Source: Streptomyces roseoviridis (GTDB taxonomy: Bacteria; Actinomycetota; Actinomycetes; Streptomycetales; Streptomycetaceae). From it: a DNA stretch of 64,000 nt. The position numbers were made by a program, and so were the translations under genes. Below the pieces are notes generated by a model that was not told the DNA's origin, searched no databases, and worked only from the letters and a program-made list of their open reading frames with translations. The stretch is taken from positions 1,798,001 to 1,862,000 of the forward strand of contig NZ_BAAAWU010000001.1 in assembly GCF_039535235.1 (NCBI RefSeq), written 5' to 3'. Shown piece by piece: positions 26,683 through 34,616 of the stretch (positions within the stretch are counted from its first letter, which is position 1; each line of letters starts with the position of its first letter).

Positions 26683-28569
26683 TCAGGTGCGGAGGGGGTT
26701 GGTGATGGTGACGTAGACGGACTGGGTGTCGACGGGGCCGACGAGCTCGTCGAGGCCGTGGAGGCGGGTGAGCAGGTTGGCCTTGCAGCGCAGGGTCGCC
26801 GCCTCCAGGAGCCGGTGGGGCAGCGGTGAGCCGAGGCTGGTGACGCCGGTGAGGAACTGGCGGAGGGCGGCGAGCAGGACGCGTTCGTCGGCGAGGTGCT
26901 GGGAGCCGAAGGCGCCGATGAGGCCGAGGACGTTGTTGATGCCGAGGTAGTAGGCGAAGCGTTCGTCGGTGACCTGGTCGGAGACGAAGGTGTCGCTGAC
27001 GGTGCCGATGCCGGGGAGGCGGCTTTCGAGGTCGTCACGGCGGGACTCGCGGAAGTAGTAGCCCTGGTTGTCGCGGTAGCGGCCGCCGACGGGCCAGCCT
27101 TCGGGGTCGAGGAGGACCAGGGTGTTCTGCTGGTGGGCCTCCAGGGCGACGCCGGCCTGTCCGTCGAGCCAGAGCACGGGGCGGACGACCTGGTCGAGGT
27201 AGCGCAGGAACCACTCGGCGGCGACCGCGGTGGTGGGGCGTCCGGTGCGGGAGGCGAGGCGGAGGACGATGTCGGCGAGGCGTGAGCGCATCCGGGTGGA
27301 GCCGGGCCAGGGCCGCGGGGCGGTGAGTCCGGCGAGGCAGACGGCGTCGTCTCCGGCGGCGAAGGGGTTGTGGCGGATCATGACGTCGAGTCCGGGGACG
27401 GGTTCGCCGTCGGGGGTGTCGACCGCGAGCCAGGCGGGGTCGCGGACGATGTCGAAGCCGGGGTGCGCGGCCTGCCACTGGTCGACGAGGCCGGTGCGCA
27501 GCAGCCGGTGGACCTCGACGCCGCGGTGGAGTTCCTTGCGGAGGTTCTCCCGGCGGGAGTTGGTGATCCGTACGCCGAGGGAGAGCTTGAGCATCGCGCG
27601 GGCGCCGGGGCGGTGCACGGTGCGGACGGAGGAGGTGGGGTGCCAGTGGCTGCCGTGGGGGCCGAGGTCGTGGAGGAGGCCCGCGTCGAGGAGGGCGGCG
27701 ACGGCGGGGCGGTGGCGGAGCTCCCGGGCCTGCCAGGGGTGGAGGGGCAGGGCAGCGGTGCCGGTGGGGAGGTCGAGGCCCTCGGCGAGGCCGGCGGTGA
27801 GCTGGGCCGCGGCGACAGGGCGGCCCTGTTCGGTCCAGGCGGAGTCGGTGGCGAGGACGGCGGGGTCGACGGCCATCCAGTGGAGGGGGAAGGAGCCGTG
27901 GAGTTCGGGTGAGTAGAGCCGGGCCTCGGCGTCGGAGAGTCCTTCGCGGCTCTTGGGGGTGGGGTGGAGGGGGTGGCCGAGCAGCAGGGACTGTTCGGCG
28001 GTGAGGAAGAGGTCGGCCTCGGGGGCGGGCCGGGGGTCGCGCCGGCGTGCGGCGATGAACTCGGCGGTGCGGCGGGTGGAGTCGGCGACCCGGCCGACGA
28101 GTTCGGTGGCTTCGGGGCGGCCGGTCTCGCGGCTGAGGAGGGCGGCGAGGGTGACGGCGTCGACGGGCGGCGCGGAGGCGGGGAGGCCCTCGATGGCGGG
28201 GGCGCCGAAGCGGTGCCAGCCGGTGGGCGACCAGTGGCGGACGGGGACGAGGAGGGCGGTGCCGCTGGTGTCGAGGGGAATGCGCAGGGGGGCGTCGCCG
28301 CTGGGCGCGGGGAGGTTCTTCTCCCGTACCCAGCAGCGCAGCAGGTTCTCGACGGAGGCGCTGTCCGCGGCGCGGGCCGGGTCGGGGTCGTCCAGCGGGT
28401 CGGGCGCCGTCGCCCCGGCCCCGGCGGGTGCGGTGCCGCCCGGCTCGTACGGGGCGGGGTGGGGGCCCGGGTACTGCCGGGGGACGGTGGGTTCGGCCGT
28501 CAGGGGGCCGCCGGCGGTGCCGGTGCCGGGCGCTTCAGGAGCGGGGGTGGGGGTGGGGGTGGGGTTCAC
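26683..28569 (-). CDS. IucA/IucC-family NRPS-independent siderophore synthetase (first copy)
   Basis: The 628-residue protein starts at ATG 28569 with a Pro/Thr-rich extension of about 70 residues. Motifs: LLGHPLHPTPKSREGLSD (about 215-232), PLHPWQARELRHRP, GSHWHPTSSVRTVHRPG (about 310), KLSLGVRITNSRRENLRKE (ATP/phosphate region), LEAHQQNTLVLLD (about 490) and GRYRDNQGYYFRES (about 510). These are the conserved NIS synthetase active-site segments and resemble the first-step IucA/RhbC enzymes that couple one prochiral citrate carboxylate. It follows the aminotransferase by 45 bp. Confidence 0.92.
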   Translation of the reverse strand: MNPTPTPTPAPEAPGTGTAGGPLTAEPTVPRQYPGPHPAPYEPGGTAPAGAGATAPDPLDDPDPARAADSASVENLLRCWVREKNLPAPSGDAPLRIPLDTSGTALLVPVRHWSPTGWHRFGAPAIEGLPASAPPVDAVTLAALLSRETGRPEATELVGRVADSTRRTAEFIAARRRDPRPAPEADLFLTAEQSLLLGHPLHPTPKSREGLSDAEARLYSPELHGSFPLHWMAVDPAVLATDSAWTEQGRPVAAAQLTAGLAEGLDLPTGTAALPLHPWQARELRHRPAVAALLDAGLLHDLGPHGSHWHPTSSVRTVHRPGARAMLKLSLGVRITNSRRENLRKELHRGVEVHRLLRTGLVDQWQAAHPGFDIVRDPAWLAVDTPDGEPVPGLDVMIRHNPFAAGDDAVCLAGLTAPRPWPGSTRMRSRLADIVLRLASRTGRPTTAVAAEWFLRYLDQVVRPVLWLDGQAGVALEAHQQNTLVLLDPEGWPVGGRYRDNQGYYFRESRRDDLESRLPGIGTVSDTFVSDQVTDERFAYYLGINNVLGLIGAFGSQHLADERVLLAALRQFLTGVTSLGSPLPHRLLEAATLRCKANLLTRLHGLDELVGPVDTQSVYVTITNPLRT

Positions 28570-28614
28570 GGGGTTCCTTGGGAGGGGGCGGGGACCGGTC
28601 GGAGGCGGTCCGGT

Positions 28615-30030
28615 TCAGTGGGGCGATCCGGACGGTCGGGGCCGGTGGGCCCGTTCGGCAGCGGCCAGGGCGTCGGCGAAGCGGTCGAGGACGGCGGCCG
28701 CCTGCTCGTCGGTGAGGGTGAGCGGGGGCAGCAGGCGGACCACCGCGCCCAGACGGCCGCCGAGTTCGACGATGAGTCCTCGGTCGAGGCAGTGACGCTG
28801 GACGGCGCGGGCGAGCTCGGCGTCCGGTGGCGGGGTGAGCCCGTCGGGGCCGGTGGCCTCCGGGTCGACGAGTTCGACGCCGATCATCAGTCCGCGGCCG
28901 CGGACGTCGCCGATGGAGGGGTGGGCCGCCGCGAGGCCCTGGAGCTGTCCGAGCATGCGGGCGCCGAGGGCACCGGCGCGTTCGGCGAGCTGGTTCTCGC
29001 GTACGTAGGCCAGGGTGGCGGCACCCGCGGCCATGGCGAGCTGGTTGCCACGGAAGGTGCCGGCGTGGGCGCCGGGTTCCCAGGCGTCGAGCTCCGACCT
29101 GTAGACGATGACGGCGAGGGGGAGGGAGCCTCCGATGGCCTTGGAGAGGACCATCACGTCGGGGACGACGCCGCTGTGTTCGACGGCCCAGAAGGCGCCG
29201 GTGCGGCCGACTCCGGTCTGGATCTCGTCGGCGATCAGCGGGATGGACCGGGCCTCGGTGATCTCCCGCATGCGGCGCAGCCAGTCGTCCGGGGCGGGGA
29301 TGACGCCGCCTTCGCCCTGCACGGGTTCGAGGATCATCCCGGCCGGGGTGGGGATGCCGCTCTTGGGGTCGTCGAGCACGCTCTCGGTCCAGCGGGCGGC
29401 GAGTTCGGCGCCGCGGTCGCCGCCGACGCCGAAGGGGCAGCGGTAGGAGCGGGGGTAGGGCAGCCGGGCGACGCGGACGTCGGTGGCGCCGCCGGAGGCG
29501 TCGAGGGCGCCGGCGGTCATGCCGTGGTAGGCGCCGCTGAAGGCGAGGACACCGCTCCTGCCGGTGGCGGTGCGGACGAGTTTGAGGGCGGCTTCGACGG
29601 CGTCGGTGCCGGCGGGTCCGCAGAACTGGACGCGGGCGTCGTCGGCGAGCCCCGCGGGGAGGGTGGCGAACAGTTCGGTGACGAAGGCGTCCTTGACGGG
29701 GGTGGCGAGGTCCAGGACGTGGAGGGGTGCGCCCGAGTCGAGGACCTTGCGGATGGCCTCCAGGACGACGGGGTGGTTGTGCCCGAGGGCCAGGGTGCCC
29801 GCGCCGGAGAGGCAGTCCAGGTAGCGGCGGCCGTCCGCGCCCTCGATGGTGAGCCCTCTGGCCCGCACGGGGACGATCGGCAGGGACCGCGCATAGGTGC
29901 GGGCGGCGGATTCGCGCTGGGCCTGGCGGCGCAGGATGCCCTCGTGGGCGCTGCCGTCGACGGTCGTGCGGGGGCCCTCCAAGGCCCGCGCGGCCGGTGG
30001 TACGGCCGGAGCTGGTTCGGTCACGGCCAC
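28615..30030 (-). CDS. Diaminobutyrate-2-oxoglutarate-type class III aminotransferase
   Basis: GTG 30030 is chosen because GGGAGGA lies about 10 nt upstream; longer readings to 30321 cover the promoter region. The 471-residue PLP enzyme has DCLSGAGTLALGHNHPVV (about 70-87), QFCGPAGTDAVEAALKLVR (about 130), LIADEIQTGVGRTGAFWAVE (PLP ring Asp, about 265-285), MVLSKAIGGSLPLAV (Schiff-base Lys near 294) and HAGTFRGNQLAMAA. The family (RhbA, DABA aminotransferase) makes L-2,4-diaminobutyrate from aspartate semialdehyde with glutamate. It is the first gene of the siderophore operon and supplies its diamine building block. No decarboxylase (RhbB) gene accompanies it, so diaminobutyrate may be used directly. 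Confidence 0.92.
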   Translation of the reverse strand: MAVTEPAPAVPPAARALEGPRTTVDGSAHEGILRRQAQRESAARTYARSLPIVPVRARGLTIEGADGRRYLDCLSGAGTLALGHNHPVVLEAIRKVLDSGAPLHVLDLATPVKDAFVTELFATLPAGLADDARVQFCGPAGTDAVEAALKLVRTATGRSGVLAFSGAYHGMTAGALDASGGATDVRVARLPYPRSYRCPFGVGGDRGAELAARWTESVLDDPKSGIPTPAGMILEPVQGEGGVIPAPDDWLRRMREITEARSIPLIADEIQTGVGRTGAFWAVEHSGVVPDVMVLSKAIGGSLPLAVIVYRSELDAWEPGAHAGTFRGNQLAMAAGAATLAYVRENQLAERAGALGARMLGQLQGLAAAHPSIGDVRGRGLMIGVELVDPEATGPDGLTPPPDAELARAVQRHCLDRGLIVELGGRLGAVVRLLPPLTLTDEQAAAVLDRFADALAAAERAHRPRPSGSPH

Positions 30031-30349
30031 GGCTCGGTGTCCTCCCGCGGTAACGGTTGCGTTGCACGTCGGTACGTTGCAGGGCCGGCCCGAGGGCGTC
30101 CTGAAGGCTGCCGTCGTGTCCCCCGCACGTACCAACGACGGGGTCTGCCGGGGATCACGGTCGGGCGTCAAGATCCTTGGCGGCTCGTGGATCACGGCAC
30201 GGCAACGACCGGTGCGGGGCCGGAACCGCGGACCTGCGTCGTACCGTCCCCTCCGGCACCGGCATAGTGGGGGCTTCGTGCGACGCGGGCTGCCGCGCCG
30301 CCGTTGTTCACCTATGCACAAGTTGACGTAGTCCCAGGGGGATCACGAG
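30031..30349. other. Divergent promoter region of siderophore operon and protease gene
   Basis: The 319-bp region separates the leftward aminotransferase from the rightward protease. No sequence resembling the Streptomyces DmdR iron box (TTAGGTTAGGCTNACCTAA) and no Zur-like AT-rich palindrome is visible. An inverted pair of ACGTACC-type motifs is the only notable structure (separate entry). No gene is supported. Confidence 0.5.
30067..30137. promoter_or_regulatory. Inverted motif pair, candidate operator of the siderophore operon
   Basis: CGTCGGTACGTTGC (30067-30080) and GCACGTACCAACG (30125-30137) are near reverse complements, about 58 bp apart, 40-110 bp before the aminotransferase start. 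The first copy is itself partly palindromic (TGCACGTCGGTACGTTGCA). It could bind a dimeric regulator, but chance similarity in GC-rich DNA is possible. Confidence 0.3.
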
Positions 30350-31531
30350 ATGCGATCGATTCGTCCGCTGCTGGCCGCAGCGTCCGCCGTCGCGGCGCTG
30401 ACGCTGACGGCGACTGCCTGCGGTCCGACCGAGGACAACGCGGGGGGTGACAAGCAGCCCACCGCCTCCGCGACCCCGTCCGCGGGCGGCAAGATCACGA
30501 TTCCGCCGGACCTGAAGGAGCGTCTGAAGGAGCACGGGATCGACGTCGACCGGTGGCGGGGCGGCGAGTGGAAGAACTGGGACAGGGACAAGTGGCTGCG
30601 TGAGGCCAAGGACTTCGTCAACCCGATCATCGAGGACCTCTGGGACCCGGACCGGATGCGGGACGCCGAGCGTCCCGACAAGCCGGTCGAGGAGGAGGAC
30701 ATCTCCGGTGACAAGGGCGTGACCGACCCGACGCCCGAGCCGGTGCGGGCGAAGGCCGTGCAGCCGCCCTACCACTCGTCGGAGCCGGCCTCCGGCAAGG
30801 TGTTCTTCGACGGCCCCGAGGGCTCGATGGTCTGCTCGGCGACGGTCGTGCAGGACCCGGCGCACCCGGGCAAGTCCAACATGGTCTGGACGGCCGGGCA
30901 CTGTGTGCACGCGGGCAAGAAGGGCGGCTGGTACCGCAACATCGCCTTCGTCCCGTCGTACAACGACAGCGGCAAGCCGACGGCCGCGCTGGAGAGCGCG
31001 ACCCGCGAGGAGATCGCCCCGTACGGCGTGTGGTGGAGCGACTGGGCGCAGACCTCGCAGCAGTGGATCGACCAGGGCGGTCAGACCGGCGGCAAGGGCG
31101 CTCCGTACGACTACGCGGTGCTGCACGTGACGCCGGAGAAGGGCGGTACGGGCAAGTCGCTGGAGGAGACGGTCGGCGCGGCCCTGCCGGTGGACTTCAA
31201 CGCCCCCGCGGTCCCGAAGATCGCGAGCATGACGGCGACGGGCTATCCGGCGGGCAAGCCCTTCGACGGCCAGAAGATGTTCCAGTGCGCGGACAAGCCG
31301 GGCCGGCTGTCGGTGAAGGCGGATCAGCCGACGATGTACCGGATCGGCTGCAGCATGACCGGCGGTTCCTCCGGCGGCGGCTGGGTGGCCACCGGCAAGG
31401 ACGGCAAGCCGGCGCTGGTGTCGAACACGTCGATCGGGCCGGTGTCGGCCGGCTGGCTGGCCGGTCCGCGCCTCGGCGCCGAGGCGAAGGCCCTGTACGA
31501 GGGCGTGAGCAAGAAGTACGCCAACCAGTAG
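30350..31531 (+). CDS. Secreted trypsin-like serine protease, lipoprotein-type signal (paralogue 1)
   Basis: ATG 30350 follows AGGGGGATC. The 393-residue precursor has a signal peptide ending LTATACG, so Cys 24 may be lipidated although the lipobox is not classical. A charged region of about 120 residues (with GEWKNWDRDKWLREAKDFVNP) precedes the protease domain. The triad is visible: His in VWTAGHCVHAGKK (about 183), Asp in APYDYAVLHV (about 258) and Ser in MTGGSSGGGWVATG (about 340). It should act outside the membrane. A paralogue with the same layout follows 153 bp downstream; a hairpin lies between them. The substrate is unknown. Confidence 0.9.
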   Translation: MRSIRPLLAAASAVAALTLTATACGPTEDNAGGDKQPTASATPSAGGKITIPPDLKERLKEHGIDVDRWRGGEWKNWDRDKWLREAKDFVNPIIEDLWDPDRMRDAERPDKPVEEEDISGDKGVTDPTPEPVRAKAVQPPYHSSEPASGKVFFDGPEGSMVCSATVVQDPAHPGKSNMVWTAGHCVHAGKKGGWYRNIAFVPSYNDSGKPTAALESATREEIAPYGVWWSDWAQTSQQWIDQGGQTGGKGAPYDYAVLHVTPEKGGTGKSLEETVGAALPVDFNAPAVPKIASMTATGYPAGKPFDGQKMFQCADKPGRLSVKADQPTMYRIGCSMTGGSSGGGWVATGKDGKPALVSNTSIGPVSAGWLAGPRLGAEAKALYEGVSKKYANQ

Positions 31532-31547
31532 GACACGCGCGGGTGTC

Positions 31548-31572
31548 GGGCGGGACCGATGCGGTCCCGCCC
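31548..31572 (+). terminator. Hairpin after protease 1
   Basis: GGGCGGGACCG (31548-31558) pairs perfectly with CGGTCCCGCCC (31562-31572), loop ATG. It starts 17 bp after the stop codon, so the two proteases are probably separate transcription units. Confidence 0.75.
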
Positions 31573-31684
31573 GGCCCGTGCGGGCATACTGTGCACCGCT
31601 AGTGACGCGTCCATGGCAAACCATCCGTGGCGGCCGCAGCCGCCCCGGGCCGGACGCGCGAACACCCCAGGGGGAAACCACTTC

Positions 31685-32860
31685 ATGCGTTCCATACGAC
31701 TCATGCCCGCCGCCACCGGCGTGGCGGCGGCGCTCGCGATAGCGCTGACCGCGACTGCCTGCGGCCCGACGGAGACTCCGGCGGCCGACAAGCCCGCCGA
31801 AACCACCGCCACCGCCACCGCGAGCCCGGCCGCCGGCGACGCCGGTGACGCCCTCGCCGACGGTCTCGACAAGCTGAAGAAGCACGGCGTCGACATCGAC
31901 AAGTGGAAGAACGGCGAATGGCAGAACTGGGACCAGGCCACCTGGCTCCGTGAGGCCGAGGACTTCGTCAACCCGGTGATCGACGGCCTGTGGGACACCG
32001 AGCGGATGCAGTCCGCGACGAGCCCCGACCCGACCGTCGAGACGCAGGCGACCGGCGGCGGCAGCGACCCGGTGCCGCGGCCGGTGACCGCGCAGCGCGA
32101 GAAGACGCCGTACCACCGCAACGCCGCCCCGGTCGGCAAGATCTTCTTCGACTCGCCGAAGGGCCACATGGTCTGCTCCGGCACGATCGTGAAGGACCCG
32201 CGCCGGCCCGGCAAGTCCAACCTGGTGTGGACCGCGGGCCACTGCGTCCACGCGGGCAAGAAGGGCGGCTGGTACCGCAACATCACCTTCGTCCCCGCCT
32301 TCAACGACCTGGGCAAGTCGCCCTCGGCGCTGCGCAACGCGCAGCCGCACCAGGTCTACCCGTACGGCCAGTACTGGGCCGACTGGGCCGTGACCTCCGG
32401 CGAGTGGATCAGGAACGGCGGCACCAACCAGGCCTGGCCGTACGACTACGCCGTGCTGCACGTCCAGCCGCAGAAGGGCCGCAAGTCCCTGGAGGAGACG
32501 GTGGGCGCGGCCCTGCCGATGGACTTCTCCGCTCCGGCGCCCGCGCGGACCGGCACCGTCGGCGCCTGGGGCTACCCGGCCGCGCCGCCGTACAACGGCG
32601 TGATCATGCACAAGTGCCTGGACCGGGCCACCCGGTACACCACCGCTCCGGCGACGCCGACCATGTACCGGATCGGCTGCACCATGACGGGCGGCTCCTC
32701 CGGCGGCGGCTGGTTCCGCGTCATGCCGAACGGCAAGACGGCGCTGGTGTCGAACACCTCGATCGGCCCCGCCGGCCGCAACGGCTGGCTGGCCGGACCG
32801 CAGCTGGGCAAGGGCGCCAAGGCGGCCCACGAGATGGTCAGCAAGAAGTTCGCCCGCTGA
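31685..32860 (+). CDS. Secreted trypsin-like serine protease, lipoprotein-type signal (paralogue 2)
   Basis: ATG 31685 follows AGGGGGAAACC; the in-frame ATG 31559 lies inside the preceding hairpin and is rejected. The 391-residue product repeats the layout of its neighbour: MRSIR start, signal ending LTATACGPTE, the region GEWQNWDQATWLREAEDFVNP, then the protease domain with VWTAGHCVHAGKKGGWYRN, YDYAVLHVQPQ and MTGGSSGGGW carrying His, Asp and Ser. It is clearly a tandem duplicate that has diverged mainly in the linker and the segment between Asp and Ser. A strong terminator follows. Confidence 0.9.
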   Translation: MRSIRLMPAATGVAAALAIALTATACGPTETPAADKPAETTATATASPAAGDAGDALADGLDKLKKHGVDIDKWKNGEWQNWDQATWLREAEDFVNPVIDGLWDTERMQSATSPDPTVETQATGGGSDPVPRPVTAQREKTPYHRNAAPVGKIFFDSPKGHMVCSGTIVKDPRRPGKSNLVWTAGHCVHAGKKGGWYRNITFVPAFNDLGKSPSALRNAQPHQVYPYGQYWADWAVTSGEWIRNGGTNQAWPYDYAVLHVQPQKGRKSLEETVGAALPMDFSAPAPARTGTVGAWGYPAAPPYNGVIMHKCLDRATRYTTAPATPTMYRIGCTMTGGSSGGGWFRVMPNGKTALVSNTSIGPAGRNGWLAGPQLGKGAKAAHEMVSKKFAR

Positions 32861-32899
32861 CCGCATCCGACCCGCCGGTCCCGACCGGATACGCGCGAA

Positions 32900-32935
32900 G
32901 CGCCGGCCGCCTCCCTCTCGGGAGGCGGCCGGCGC
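32900..32935 (+). terminator. Terminator after protease 2
   Basis: GCGCCGGCCGCCTCCC (32900-32915) pairs perfectly over 16 bp with GGGAGGCGGCCGGCGC (32920-32935), loop of 4 nt, followed by CTTTGTG. hflX converges and ends 57 bp further, so it may work in both directions. Confidence 0.85.
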
Positions 32936-32991
32936 CTTTGTGTACGTCTCCGTACGGCCCCGCCCCTGTCCGTCGGGCGGAGCCGGGCGGG

Positions 32992-34485
32992 TCAGTGCGC
33001 GGCCGGAACGAACGGCGCGAGCGACGCCGCCAGCTCCTCGTGCACCCGTGCCCTGAGCAGCGTGCCCTCCGGGGTGTGCTCCTCGGAGAGGAGGTCGCCC
33101 TCGGCGTGCACCCGCGAGACGAGCCCGCCCTGCGTGTACGGCACGAGGACCTCGATCTCGACCTGCGGCCGCGGCAGCTGGGCGTCGATGAGGGCCAGCA
33201 GCTCCTCGATGCCCTCGCCCGAGCGGGCGGAGACCGCGATGGAGTGCTTCTCGACCCGCAGGAGCCGCTGGAGCACCAGCGGGTCCGCCGCGTCCGCCTT
33301 GTTGATCACGACGATCTCCGGCACGTCCACCGCGCCGACGTCCCGGATCACCTCGCGGACGGCCGCCAGCTGCTCCTCCGGGGCGGGGTGCGCGCCGTCG
33401 ACCACGTGCAGGATGAGGTCGGAGTCGCCGACCTCCTCCATGGTGGAGCGGAACGCCTCGACCAGGTGGTGGGGCAGGTGCCGGACGAAGCCGACGGTGT
33501 CGGCCAGGGTGTAGACCCGGCCGGTGGGCGTCTCGGCCCGCCGTACGGTCGGGTCGAGGGTGGCGAACAGGGCGTTCTCCACCAGCACGCCCGCGCCGGT
33601 GAGGCGGTTGAGCAGGGAGGACTTGCCGGCGTTGGTGTATCCGGCGATGGCGACCGACGGCACCTTGTGGCGACGCCGCTCCTGCCGCTTGATGTCGCGG
33701 CCGGTCTTCATCTCCGCGATCTCCCGGCGCATCTTCGCCATCTTCTCGCGGATCCGGCGCCGGTCCGTCTCGATCTTGGTCTCACCGGGACCGCGGGTGG
33801 CCATGCCGCCACCGCCGCCGCCACCCATCTGCCGGGAGAGCGACTGACCCCAGCCGCGCAGTCGCGGCAGCATGTACTGCATCTGCGCGAGAGCGACCTG
33901 CGCCTTGCCCTCTCGGGACTTGGCGTGCTGGGCGAAGATGTCGAGGATGAGGGCGGTCCGGTCGACCACCTTCACCTTGACGACGTCCTCGAGTGCGATG
34001 AGCTGGCCGGGGCTGAGCTCACCGTCGCAGACGACGGTGTCGGCACCGGTCTCCAGGACGATGTCCCGGAGCTCCTGCGCCTTGCCCGAGCCGATGAAGG
34101 TGGCCGGATCCGGCTTGTCGCGGCGCTGGATGACGCCGTCGAGCACGAGGGCACCCGCCGTCTCGGCGAGGGCCGCGAGCTCCGCGAGGGAGTTCTCCGC
34201 ATCCTGGACCGTCCCCGAGGTCCACACACCGACCAGCACGACGCGCTCCAGGCGCAGCTGGCGGTACTCGACCTCGGTGACGTCCTCGAGCTCGGTGGAG
34301 AGGCCGGCGACACGGCGCAGAGCCGCGCGCTCGGAGCGGTCGAACTGGTCGCCGTCCCGCTCTCCGTCGATCTCGTGGCTCCAGGCGACGTCCTCTTCCA
34401 TCAGGGCATCGGCCCGAAGGCTCTCGGTGCGGCTCGTCTCCGCGAAGCTCTGCTTGTCCTGGGAAGGGGAAGAAGAGGAGGTCAT
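32992..34485 (-). CDS. hflX: GTPase HflX
   Basis: ATG 34485 (MTSSSSPSQDKQSF) follows AAGGATC and gives 497 residues. HflX is a ribosome-binding GTPase that splits stalled or heat-damaged ribosomes. The N-terminal HflX domain holds VVLVGVWTSG and DTVVCDGELSPGQLIALE. The coiled region with GGGGGGMATRGPGETKIETDRRRI (conserved GPGETKIETDRR) precedes the G domain: G1 GYTNAGKSSLLNRL (about 285), G3 DTVGFVRHLP, G4 VINKADAAD. It is downstream of the M1 peptidase gene with 131 bp between. A longer reading from 34524 is possible but lacks a ribosome site. Confidence 0.96.
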   Translation of the reverse strand: MTSSSSPSQDKQSFAETSRTESLRADALMEEDVAWSHEIDGERDGDQFDRSERAALRRVAGLSTELEDVTEVEYRQLRLERVVLVGVWTSGTVQDAENSLAELAALAETAGALVLDGVIQRRDKPDPATFIGSGKAQELRDIVLETGADTVVCDGELSPGQLIALEDVVKVKVVDRTALILDIFAQHAKSREGKAQVALAQMQYMLPRLRGWGQSLSRQMGGGGGGGMATRGPGETKIETDRRRIREKMAKMRREIAEMKTGRDIKRQERRRHKVPSVAIAGYTNAGKSSLLNRLTGAGVLVENALFATLDPTVRRAETPTGRVYTLADTVGFVRHLPHHLVEAFRSTMEEVGDSDLILHVVDGAHPAPEEQLAAVREVIRDVGAVDVPEIVVINKADAADPLVLQRLLRVEKHSIAVSARSGEGIEELLALIDAQLPRPQVEIEVLVPYTQGGLVSRVHAEGDLLSEEHTPEGTLLRARVHEELAASLAPFVPAAH

Positions 34486-34616
34486 TTGATCCTTACGTCG
34501 AAGAAAAGTCGTTACGGCAGTCACAACGCGTGATGCCCGGAAAGAATTCCCGGGGCCCGGCCGCGCCGCCGACCTGAAGATGGTGGCACGGCGGGGCGGC
34601 CCGCGTCACCCGGGTT

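Noticed and set aside
27964..30267. Rightward 767-codon frame opposite the siderophore operon
   Set aside because: Low-complexity Gly/Glu/Ala shadow of the IucA/IucC and aminotransferase genes, no ribosome site or domain.
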